Shown: positions 1-8,277 of the stretch, piece after piece | Layout: every line of letters begins with the position of its first letter | Position numbering within the stretch: position 1 is the first letter of the stretch | Notes under the pieces: model-generated | Told to the model about the DNA's origin: nothing | The model's input: only the letters and a program-made list of their open reading frames with translations | Database searches by the model: none | Translations under genes and position numbers: made by a program | Assembly (NCBI GenBank): GCA_938016505.1 | Contig: CALLWN010000372.1 | Location: forward strand, 1 to 8,277 | Source: an uncultured Sphingomonadaceae bacterium | GTDB taxonomy: Bacteria; Pseudomonadota; Alphaproteobacteria; Sphingomonadales; Sphingomonadaceae | Direction: 5' to 3' | DNA length: 8,277 bases

Positions 1-1539
1 GCGCGCGCCCGCGTCGGCGGCCCCTACAGCTGGTACGTCCTGTTCGTCCTCGTCCTCGTCTATGTCGCGAACTTCGTCGACCGCCAGATCATGGCCATCC
101 TCGCCGAGGACATCAAGACCGACCTCGGCATCGGCGACGCCGAGATCGGCTTCCTCTACGGCACCGTCTTCGGCGTCTTCTACGCGCTCTTCGGCATCCC
201 GCTCGGCCGGCTTGCCGACAGCTGGCACCGCATCCGCCTCCTGACGATCGGCCTTGCGCTCTGGTCGGGCATGACCGCGCTGTCCGGCCTCGCCCGAAGC
301 TTCGGCCAGCTCGCCGTCGCCCGCATCGGCGTCGGCGTCGGCGAGGCCAGCGCATCACCGGTCGCCTTCTCCATCCTCTCCGACTATTTCCCGAAGGAGA
401 AGCGTGCGACCGCGCTCGCCATCTACTCCTCGGGCCTCTATCTCGGCGGCGGCCTCTCGCTCTTCATCGGCGGCCTCATCGTCAATCGCTGGAACGCCGC
501 CTTCCCCGAAGGCGGGCCGATCGGCCTCGTCGGCTGGCAGGCCGCCTTCCTCGCCGTCGGCATCCCCGGCCTCCTGCTCGCGCTCTGGGTCTCCACCCTG
601 CGCGAACCCATCCGCGGCCTCGCCGACGGGATCGCAAGCCCCCCCGTGCCCGACCCGTTCCGCCGCTTCGCAACCGAGCTCTTCTCGGTGCTCCCGCCCC
701 TCACCCTCATCCATGCCGCCGGCTTCGGCGCCCGCGCCCTCGGCGTGAACCTCGCCGGCCTCGCCGCCGCGCTCGGCTTCATCGCCCTGATGGTCCGCCT
801 CGCCGGCAACTGGCCGCAGTGGGTCGCGATCGGGCTCGCCGGCTATGCCGTCTTCTCATGGGCGCAATCCATCCGCCGCCGCGATCCGCCCACCTTCGCC
901 CTCATCTGGGGCACGCCGGCCTTCCTCCTCGTCGTCACCGGCTTCGGCCTGATTGCCATGGTGGGCTACGCCGTCGGCTTCTGGCAGGCGCCCTACGCCC
1001 TCCGCACCTTCGGCGCCGACAAGGCGGTCGCCGGCTTCTTCCTCGGCGGCGGCGGTGCTGCCGGCGGGTTCCTCGGGGTCATCCTCGGTGGCCGCCTGTC
1101 CGACTGGTTCAAGGCGAGGAACCCCGCCGGCCGCATCCTCATCGGCTTCGTCGCCCTCCTTGGCGCCGCCCCCTTCTTCATCCTCCAGTTCACCACCACG
1201 TCCGAGGCCCTGTTCTACCTCTGGGCCTTCCTCGCCTCCATCTTCGCCTCCACCTGGGTGGGCGTCGCCGCCGCCACCAGCCAGGATCTCGTCCTGCCGC
1301 GCATGCGCGGCGCCGCCACCGCCACCTATTTCCTCGGCACCACCATCATCGGGCTCGGCATGGGCCCCTTCCTCGTCGGCCGGATGTCCGAGCTGCTCGG
1401 CAACCTCGGCCACGCCATCCTCTCGCTCTATGTCTTCGCCATCCCGATCCTCGTCATCCTGACCCTCCTCTACCGCGCGCGTCCGGCAGCCGAAGCCAGC
1501 CGCCTCGCGCGCGCCCACGCCGCCGGAGAACCCGCATGA
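1..1539 (+). CDS. Spinster-type MFS transporter, 5' end cut by the window edge
   Basis: Inner-membrane secondary carrier of the major facilitator superfamily; the substrate cannot be told from sequence. The reading frame is open from base 1, and the residues before the first Met (base 91) already look like TM1 with NFVDR (visible residues 24-28), so the true start lies upstream and codon 91 is internal. GRLAD (69-73) is MFS motif A in the loop between TM2 and TM3. R108 followed by GVGEA (112-116) fits the spinster (Spns) branch. The C-terminal half again shows alternating hydrophobic helices and ends in a short polar Ala/Arg tail. Between TM6 and TM7 (about residues 207-298) there is a long insert with two further hydrophobic segments (about 249-269 and 271-291), suggesting 14 rather than 12 helices. 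The stop overlaps the start of the next gene (ATGA), so the two are probably co-translated. Family call firm, substrate unknown. Confidence 0.9.
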   Translation, partial: ARARVGGPYSWYVLFVLVLVYVANFVDRQIMAILAEDIKTDLGIGDAEIGFLYGTVFGVFYALFGIPLGRLADSWHRIRLLTIGLALWSGMTALSGLARSFGQLAVARIGVGVGEASASPVAFSILSDYFPKEKRATALAIYSSGLYLGGGLSLFIGGLIVNRWNAAFPEGGPIGLVGWQAAFLAVGIPGLLLALWVSTLREPIRGLADGIASPPVPDPFRRFATELFSVLPPLTLIHAAGFGARALGVNLAGLAAALGFIALMVRLAGNWPQWVAIGLAGYAVFSWAQSIRRRDPPTFALIWGTPAFLLVVTGFGLIAMVGYAVGFWQAPYALRTFGADKAVAGFFLGGGGAAGGFLGVILGGRLSDWFKARNPAGRILIGFVALLGAAPFFILQFTTTSEALFYLWAFLASIFASTWVGVAAATSQDLVLPRMRGAATATYFLGTTIIGLGMGPFLVGRMSELLGNLGHAILSLYVFAIPILVILTLLYRARPAAEASRLARAHAAGEPA

Positions 1540-2312
1540 GCCTCACCATTGCCTCCCTCTTCTCGGTCGCCGGCAAGACCGCCGTCATCACCGGCGGCAG
1601 CCGCGGCATCGGCGAGATGATCGCCCGCGCCTATGTCGAAAACGGCGCGAGGGTCATCCTCACCTCGCGCAAGGCCGCCGATGTGGAAGCCCTTGCGCGC
1701 GAGCTCGGCGACGCTGCAACCTCGATCCCGGCCGACCTCTCGCAGATGGCCGAGATCGACCGCTTCGCCGCCGAGGTCGCCCGCCTCGCACCCAGGGTCG
1801 ACATCCTCTTCAACAACGCCGGCGCGTCATGGGGCGCCCCGTTCGAAACCTTCCCCGAGCTCGGCTGGGACAAGGTGATGGACCTGAACGTGAAGGCGGT
1901 CTTCTTCCTGACCCAGCGCCTTCTCCCCCTGCTCGAGGCCGCCGCCACGCCCGAAAGCCACGCCCGCGTCATCAACATCGGCTCGATCGACGGCCAGCAT
2001 GTGAGCCCCATCGAGACCTACAGCTATGCCGCCTCCAAGGCCGGCGTCCTCCATCTCACGCGGATGATGGCGAAATATCTCGCCCCCCGCCACATCGCCG
2101 TCAACGCGATCGCGCCCGGCTACTTCCCCTCGAAGATGACCGCCGGCATCGCCGACCACATCAACGAGGTCGCGCTCGCCGCCACCCCCATGAAGCGCTG
2201 GGGCACGATCGAGGACATGGCCGGCATCGCCCTCTTCCTCGGCAGCCCGGCATCCGCCTACCTCTGCGGCAGCGTCATCACCGCCGACGGCGGCTACGCA
2301 ACGACGGCGTGA
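1536..2312 (+). CDS. Short-chain dehydrogenase/reductase, RhlG/FabG-like, NAD(P)-dependent
   Basis: Cytosolic classical SDR of 258 residues, a normal length. The Rossmann cofactor site TGGSRGIG is at residues 19-26 and NNAG at 93-96. The catalytic tetrad reads N118, S150, Y164 and K168 (YAASK). PG near the cofactor site and the C-terminal DGG are also present. The wording NNAGASWGAPFETFPELGWD and GSIDGQHVSP resembles proteins annotated as RhlG-type 3-oxoacyl-ACP reductases, but the same subfamily includes many alcohol and ketone oxidoreductases, so the substrate is open. R45 after the second beta strand (SRK) hints at NADP(H). The ATG overlaps the MFS stop by 4 bp, with GGAG at 1525-1528 seven bases upstream, inside the MFS reading frame. 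This indicates translational coupling; the pair may import and then oxidise or reduce one compound (inference). Confidence 0.93.
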   Translation: MSLTIASLFSVAGKTAVITGGSRGIGEMIARAYVENGARVILTSRKAADVEALARELGDAATSIPADLSQMAEIDRFAAEVARLAPRVDILFNNAGASWGAPFETFPELGWDKVMDLNVKAVFFLTQRLLPLLEAAATPESHARVINIGSIDGQHVSPIETYSYAASKAGVLHLTRMMAKYLAPRHIAVNAIAPGYFPSKMTAGIADHINEVALAATPMKRWGTIEDMAGIALFLGSPASAYLCGSVITADGGYATTA

Positions 2313-2313
2313 C

Positions 2314-2363
2314 AGGGCAGGTCCGGAACGGGCAGGTCCCGGGGAACGGCCAGGTCCGGGGTC
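2314..2363. repeat. Three imperfect GC-rich direct repeats in the convergent gap
   Basis: Directly after the SDR stop, three adjacent copies share the core CAGGTCC: about 2314-2329, 2330-2347 and 2348-2363, with unit lengths near 16, 18 and 16 bp. They fill the first half of the 115-bp space between the convergent SDR and receptor genes. No function is recognised. The third copy runs into a 6-bp stem (2357-2362 with 2370-2375, 7-nt loop) that has no T-run, so it is at best a weak terminator. Confidence 0.6.
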
Positions 2364-2427
2364 TGCACCACCCCGCCGTCTGCCTTCACCAGGCCCAGTC
2401 GGTCCCGTCGCGCTGGCGCCCCGCGCG

Positions 2428-4644
2428 TCAGAACCGCACGCCGATCGACACCTCGAAGGTCCGCGGCTCGGCGATCGTCGCTGGCGCAATGCCGAGCGAG
2501 TCGAGCGGCAGCACCGAGGCATAGTAGCGCTTGTCGAGCAGGTTCCGGGCCACGATGTTGGTGTAGACCGGCCCGCGCTGCAGCCCGATGTTCGCGTCCG
2601 TCACCCAGCGTCCCGGCTCCAGATACTGGCGGGGATTGGCGCCGACACCGTTGGCAAAGCTCGACCGGTAGGCGCCCGTGAACCCCGCCGTCAGCCGCGC
2701 CTTGATCGGCTCGATCGTCCGGTCGAAGTTCAGCGTCGCAGAGCCAGTCACCTTCGAGCTCAGAGGAACGATCTTGTTCTTGAGACCAGAGACGACCCTG
2801 TCATTGTCGAACTTGGCATCGAGCAGGCCGAGGGTTCCCGTGAACCGGAAGCCGCTTCCCAATATCGCTGTCAGCTCGGCCTCGAGGCCCGAGGATGTGC
2901 TGCGCCCGGCATTCAGGAAGGTGAGTGCCGCAGCCGGCCGGTCGACCGTCACCACCTGGAGATCGGTGTAGATCGCGTGGAACAGCGCGAGGTTGAGCCG
3001 CAGCCGCTGGTCGAACAGGTCGCCCTTGAGACCGAGTTCGAAGCTGTCGGCCGTTTCCGGTCGATAGGCCTTTTCATTGGCGCCGTCGCCTGCGGGCGGC
3101 GCCGGCGGGAAGAAGTTGAAGCTGCCCGACTTGTAGCCGCGCGCCCAGAGCCCGTAGACCAGTGCCGAATCCGACGCCTTGAAGTTGACACCGGCGCGAC
3201 CGGCCCAGCCCGTGAAGCTCGCGTCCCTGCCGAGGTATTCGAGCGGCGCCGTCCTTGCCACCCGGTTGATCCGGCGCTTGTCCTCGACAACGCGCGCGCC
3301 GGCAAACAGCCCGAGCCGGTCGGTGAGCTCATAGGTCGCTTCGCCATAGAGGGCGGCACTCGACCCCCGGAAGATGTTGCGCGGCCCGCCACTCGTGCCG
3401 ACCTCCTGCGAAGCCGAGGACCGGTTCTCGAAATACAGCGTGCCGACGGTATAGTTGAGCGGACCATCAAACCCGCTTTCCAGCTTGGCCTCGATGCTGA
3501 CCTGGTGATAATCCTCGGCGAGGTTCGAGCTCAGCAGCGGAATGGAGGTGCCCTCGAAATCGAGCTCCTCCTTTTCCCGGTGCTGCCGGTAGGATGAGAC
3601 CACCTCCAGCCGGTGATTGGCGAAATTGAGTTCGCCTGCCGCCCGGAAACCCCAGATCTCGAAATCCTGGCGCCCGTCGCGCTCCTGGAAAACCCGGAAC
3701 GGGTCCTCCAGGCTGCCGGTCGTCACCCCCGGCGTGATCCCGCCGGCTGCCGCGATCCGCGCCCGGATGGGCGGAATGGGGCTGGCCGGACCGAAGATGC
3801 CGTTGGGATTGAGCTCGGGCAGATAGGCGATCGAACCCCACGGGACGGCGTCGATCCGGGTATAGTCGACGGTCAGGGTCAGCCGGGCCCGGTCATCGGG
3901 TGCCAGCAGCACGGTCGCCCGGAAGGCCTTGGTGTTGTCGGTGCCAAGCGAATTGCCCGTGACCTCGTTACGGAAATAGCCGTCCGATGCCCGCCGGATG
4001 AAGGCGGCGTTCACGGCAACCTTGTCCGAGAGTGCAAGATTGGCCGCGATCCGGATGTCGCTCCGGCCGAAGTCGCCGAAGCGATATTCGGCCGACAGGC
4101 TGCTCCGGTCGAGATCCGGCTGGCGGGTGCGCACGAGAATGGCGCCTGCGGTCGTGTTGCGGCCGAACAGGGTGCCCTGCGGCCCGCGAAGAACCTCCAC
4201 GCCCTCAAGGTCGAACAGGTCCAGAACGACCCCCCTGTTCTTGGCAAGATACACGCCATCGAGGTAAATCCCGACCGACGGGTCAGACGAGCTGTTGCGG
4301 TCCTGGCTGCCGTTGCCGCGGATGTAGACACGGATCGCATTCGGGCCGTTGCTCTGCGTGTCGATGATCACGTTGGGAATGACGCTGGTCAACTGGGTCA
4401 GCCGCCCGATGCCCCGCTGTTCGATGCTTTCAGGCGTGAAGGCCGTGACTGCGATCGGCACATCCTGCAGGGACTCCGCGCGCCGGCGCGAATAGACGAT
4501 GATCTCGTCCAGCCGGTCGAGTGCCGGCTGTTCGGCAACCGGCGCCGGCGCTTGCGCCGGCATTTCCTGCGCGCTGGCATTGCCAGGCACGGGCAGAAGG
4601 GCGGCAACACCCGCCATCAGCCTCGCCGTCGATCCCGTCATCAT
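2428..4644 (-). CDS. TonB-dependent outer-membrane receptor
   Basis: Outer-membrane 22-strand barrel with an N-terminal plug that takes up scarce ligands (siderophores, vitamins, glycans or aromatics) using TonB-ExbBD energy; the ligand is not identifiable. The protein has 738 residues. A modest signal peptide is at residues 1-25 (cleavage likely after ASA), a TonB-box-like DEIIV at 46-50, and a plug at about 55-170 with IRGNG (108-112), YLDGVY (127-132) and RGPQGTLFGRN (153-163). The barrel follows and ends in F, the usual outer-membrane insertion signal. No FecA-type N-terminal signalling domain is present. The ATG at 4644 is chosen because AAGGGAGG (complement of 4651-4658) sits 6 nt upstream and the signal peptide starts there; a second ATG follows at once. 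The frame continues upstream to a TTG at 4785, but that would add 47 low-complexity residues before the signal peptide. The gene stands alone, converging on the SDR. Confidence 0.93.
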   Translation of the reverse strand: MMTGSTARLMAGVAALLPVPGNASAQEMPAQAPAPVAEQPALDRLDEIIVYSRRRAESLQDVPIAVTAFTPESIEQRGIGRLTQLTSVIPNVIIDTQSNGPNAIRVYIRGNGSQDRNSSSDPSVGIYLDGVYLAKNRGVVLDLFDLEGVEVLRGPQGTLFGRNTTAGAILVRTRQPDLDRSSLSAEYRFGDFGRSDIRIAANLALSDKVAVNAAFIRRASDGYFRNEVTGNSLGTDNTKAFRATVLLAPDDRARLTLTVDYTRIDAVPWGSIAYLPELNPNGIFGPASPIPPIRARIAAAGGITPGVTTGSLEDPFRVFQERDGRQDFEIWGFRAAGELNFANHRLEVVSSYRQHREKEELDFEGTSIPLLSSNLAEDYHQVSIEAKLESGFDGPLNYTVGTLYFENRSSASQEVGTSGGPRNIFRGSSAALYGEATYELTDRLGLFAGARVVEDKRRINRVARTAPLEYLGRDASFTGWAGRAGVNFKASDSALVYGLWARGYKSGSFNFFPPAPPAGDGANEKAYRPETADSFELGLKGDLFDQRLRLNLALFHAIYTDLQVVTVDRPAAALTFLNAGRSTSSGLEAELTAILGSGFRFTGTLGLLDAKFDNDRVVSGLKNKIVPLSSKVTGSATLNFDRTIEPIKARLTAGFTGAYRSSFANGVGANPRQYLEPGRWVTDANIGLQRGPVYTNIVARNLLDKRYYASVLPLDSLGIAPATIAEPRTFEVSIGVRF

Positions 4645-4679
4645 GGCTCCCCTCCCTTGGTTGCTCTCGCAAGGCCCCG

Positions 4680-4700
4680 CCGGCCCACGGGCTGGGCCGG
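4680..4700 (-). promoter_or_regulatory. Perfect 8-bp hairpin in the receptor leader
   Basis: CCGGCCCA (4680-4687) and TGGGCCGG (4693-4700) are perfect inverted repeats around a 5-nt loop. If the receptor mRNA starts upstream, as expected, the leader would fold into a stable all-Watson-Crick stem ending 35 nt before the ATG and 21 nt before the Shine-Dalgarno. There is no U-run behind it, so it is not a standard terminator. It could affect mRNA stability or translation, or be a DNA-level operator; the role is inference. Confidence 0.5.
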
Positions 4701-4720
4701 TCCCGGGGGCACCTGCCGCC

Positions 4721-4738
4721 GCACTCCCTCCAGAGTGC
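4721..4738 (-). promoter_or_regulatory. 6-bp inverted repeat with GGAGG in its loop
   Basis: GCACTC (4721-4726) and GAGTGC (4733-4738) are perfect inverted repeats separated by 6 bp. Read on the minus strand, the loop is TGGAGG, a Shine-Dalgarno-like sequence with no ATG close behind it. It lies only 3 bp from the tandem 15-bp repeats. It could be an operator half-site pair or an RNA stem-loop; nothing decides between these. Confidence 0.4.
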
Positions 4739-4741
4739 CCG

Positions 4742-4786
4742 GTCCTCGTGCGCAATGTCCTCGTGCGCAACGTCCTCGTGCGCAAT
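4742..4786. repeat. Three tandem 15-bp repeats upstream of the receptor
   Basis: Units 4742-4756, 4757-4771 and 4772-4786 each read GTCCTCGTGCGCAAY and differ only in the last base (T, C, T). They are head-to-tail with no spacer, about 100-140 bp upstream of the receptor ATG. They do not appear to be part of a gene. The near-palindromic TTGCGCA within each unit could be a protein-binding site. Plausible readings are an operator array or a slippage-prone tandem repeat. Confidence 0.85.
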
Positions 4787-4875
4787 CCTCCGGTGCGTCC
4801 CGGCGCGTTGGCCCTTCCCCTGCCGATCCGCCCGCGACGAAGCTGTTCGCTCCTTGCTGCCCTCTCTTGGCATCA

Positions 4876-7048
<2,173 letters not shown>

Positions 7049-7049
7049 T

Positions 7050-7084
7050 CCGGCGCTCCCGGCTGGGGGGAGCCAGCACGCCGG
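7050..7084 (+). promoter_or_regulatory. Stem-loop between glnB and glnA
   Basis: CCGGCG (7050-7055) can pair with CGCCGG (7079-7084), enclosing an inner stem CTCCC (7056-7060) with GGGAG (7068-7072) around a GGCTGGG loop; bases 7073-7078 bulge. It begins 2 nt after the glnB stop. There is no U-run, so it is not a standard terminator; it may be an mRNA processing or stability element, or a partial attenuator setting the glnB:glnA ratio (inference). Confidence 0.45.
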
Positions 7085-7120
7085 CAAGGACACCCACAAG
7101 GACACCAGGAGACAAGGACC
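7085..7120 (+). repeat. Short AAGGA direct repeats leading into the glnA ribosome-binding site
   Basis: CAAGGACACC occurs at 7085-7094 and 7097-7106 (12-bp period), followed by AGGAG (7107-7111) and CAAGGACC (7113-7120) ending at the glnA ATG. This gives several Shine-Dalgarno-like sequences in series; AGGAG with a 9-nt spacer is the likely working one. Confidence 0.6.
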
Positions 7121-8277
7121 ATGGCCACCAAGCCCGATGACATTCTGAAGCTCATCAAGGAGAAGGAGATCGAGTGGGTCGACCTCCGCTTCACCGATCC
7201 CAGGGGCAAGTGGCAGCACCTGTCGATGGCAAGGCGCGTCATCACCGAGGACAATCTCGCCGAGGGCTTCATGTTCGACGGCTCGTCGATTGCCGGCTGG
7301 AAGGTGATCAACGAGAGCGACATGATCCTGAAGCCGGATCTCGATGCCCATTACATCGACCCCTTCTCGGCCACCCCGATGCTCATCCTGTTCTGCGACA
7401 TCGTCGAGCCGGCGACCGGCGAGCTCTATGGCCGCGACCCGCGCTCGACCGCCAAGCGGGCCGAGGCCTATCTCAAGGCCTCCGGCATCGGCGACACCGT
7501 CTATGTCGGGCCCGAGGCCGAGTTCTTCGTGTTCGACGATGTCCGCTTCAGCCAGGGCTATGCCGGCGGCCACTATGCCATCGACGATGTCGAGCTGCCC
7601 ACCAACAGCGGCCGGCAGTATGAGGAAGGCAATCTCGGCCACCGGCCGCGGGCCAAGGGCGGCTACTTCCCGGTCGCCCCGGTCGACAGCGCCATGGATC
7701 TGCGCGGCGAAATGGTCGCAACCATGCTCGAGATGGGCTTGCCCTGCGACAAGCATCATCACGAGGTCGCCGCCGCCCAGCACGAGCTCGGGCTCGAGTT
7801 CGGCACGCTGGTCCAGACCGCCGACCGGATGCAGATCTACAAATATGTCGTGCAGATGGTGGCGCAGGCCTATGGCAAGACCGCAACCTTCATGCCCAAG
7901 CCCATCAAGGACGACAACGGCTCGGGCATGCACACCCACCTGTCGCTGTGGAACAAGGGCAAGCCGCTGTTCGCCGGCGAAGGCTATGCCGGCCTCTCCG
8001 AGACCGCGCTCCATTTCATCGGCGGCATCATCAAGCATGCCAAGGCGGTCAACGCCTTCACCAACCCGACGACCAACAGCTACAAGCGCCTCGTCCCCGG
8101 CTTCGAGGCGCCGGTGCTGCTCGCCTACTCCAGCCGCAACCGTTCGGCCTCCTGCCGCATCCCCTATGGCTCGGGTGCCAAGGCCAAGCGGGTGGAAGTC
8201 CGCTTCCCCGATGCCACGGCCAACCCCTATCTCGCCTACTCCGCCCTCCTCATGGCCGGGCTCGATGGGGTCGAGAA
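7121..8277 (+). CDS. glnA: Glutamine synthetase type I, 3' end cut by the window edge
   Basis: Cytosolic dodecameric enzyme making glutamine from glutamate, ammonia and ATP, the main ammonia-assimilating step. The frame is open from ATG 7121 to the window end: 385 codons of about 470, so the C-terminal part, including the adenylylation-site Tyr near residue 400, is not seen. Visible signatures: DGSSI (53-57), GPEAEFF with metal-binding E132 and E134 (130-136), [10 protein letters not shown] (180-189), HHHEV with E215 and then E222, NGSGMHTH (266-273), the ATP/glutamate-region [13 protein letters not shown] (315-327), and [12 protein letters not shown] (337-348). A type I beta enzyme (adenylylated) is expected from the glnB linkage and proteobacterial context. 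It follows glnB by 72 bp and shares its sigma-54 promoter; AGGAG (7107-7111) is a good ribosome site. No missing residue or frameshift in the visible part. Confidence 0.97.
   Translation, partial: MATKPDDILKLIKEKEIEWVDLRFTDPRGKWQHLSMARRVITEDNLAEGFMFDGSSIAGWKVINESDMILKPDLDAHYIDPFSATPMLILFCDIVEPATGELYGRDPRSTAKRAEAYLKASGIGDTVYVGPEAEFFVFDDVRFSQGYAGGHYAIDDVELPTNSGRQYEEGNLGHRPRAKGGYFPVAPVDSAMDLRGEMVATMLEMGLPCDKHHHEVAAAQHELGLEFGTLVQTADRMQIYKYVVQMVAQAYGKTATFMPKPIKDDNGSGMHTHLSLWNKGKPLFAGEGYAGLSETALHFIGGIIKHAKAVNAFTNPTTNSYKRLVPGFEAPVLLAYSSRNRSASCRIPYGSGAKAKRVEVRFPDATANPYLAYSALLMAGLDGVE

Noticed and set aside
819..1535. 239-residue in-frame upstream extension of the SDR
   Set aside because: Arg/His/Pro-rich out-of-frame reading of the MFS gene; the SDR fold starts at 1536, where ribosome site and ATGA overlap agree.
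2357..2427. Stem-loops 2357-2375 and 2409-2427 as intrinsic terminators
   Set aside because: Short stems (6 and 5 bp) with 7-9-nt loops and no T-run on either strand; such stems are common by chance at this GC content.
4645..4785. 47-residue N-terminal extension of the receptor from a TTG codon, running through the tandem repeats
   Set aside because: The ATG at 4644 has a strong Shine-Dalgarno and starts the signal peptide; the extension is repetitive Arg/Thr and Gly/Pro-rich sequence that would bury the signal peptide.

Overview
The window looks like chromosomal DNA from a GC-rich alphaproteobacterium, most likely a sphingomonad or a relative. The basis is the very high GC content (judged by eye, not computed), a glnB-glnA pair led by a sigma-54 promoter, a TonB-dependent receptor with the FGRNTTAGA plug motif common in that group, and a spinster-type MFS carrier paired with an RhlG-like SDR. 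No rRNA, tRNA, CRISPR array, transposase or phage gene is visible. All six protein genes look intact, except that the first and last are cut by the window edges.

Layout: (1) 1-2312, plus strand: the 3' part of a spinster-family MFS transporter overlaps a classical SDR oxidoreductase by 4 bp (ATGA), a translationally coupled pair. (2) 2313-2427: a short convergent gap holding three imperfect copies of a GGTCC-containing repeat. (3) 2428-4644, minus strand: a complete 738-residue TonB-dependent outer-membrane receptor. (4) 4645-4957: a 313-bp gene-free stretch forming the receptor's upstream region, with an 8-bp perfect hairpin, a 6-bp hairpin and three tandem 15-bp repeats. (5) 4958-6502, minus strand: an AbgT-family inner-membrane transporter. 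(6) 6503-6709: a divergent control region with two TGC-N11-GCA sites exactly 20 bp apart (NtrC-like) and a textbook -24/-12 sigma-54 promoter facing glnB. (7) 6710-8277, plus strand: glnB (PII signal protein) followed by glnA (type I glutamine synthetase), the latter running off the window.

Working together: glnB and glnA form the core of nitrogen assimilation. PII senses 2-oxoglutarate and glutamine and tunes glutamine synthetase and NtrB/NtrC, and the upstream sites suggest that NtrC-phosphate drives the operon. The divergent AbgT transporter, of a family that moves p-aminobenzoyl-glutamate or exports sulfonamides, shares that control region but has no abgA/abgB hydrolase genes beside it here. 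The MFS-SDR pair and the facing receptor could serve uptake and oxidation of an unidentified small molecule, but only proximity supports that link. I found no clear new system. The most unusual items are the arrayed elements upstream of the receptor, the paired NtrC-like sites, and two apparent extra membrane helices in the MFS protein.
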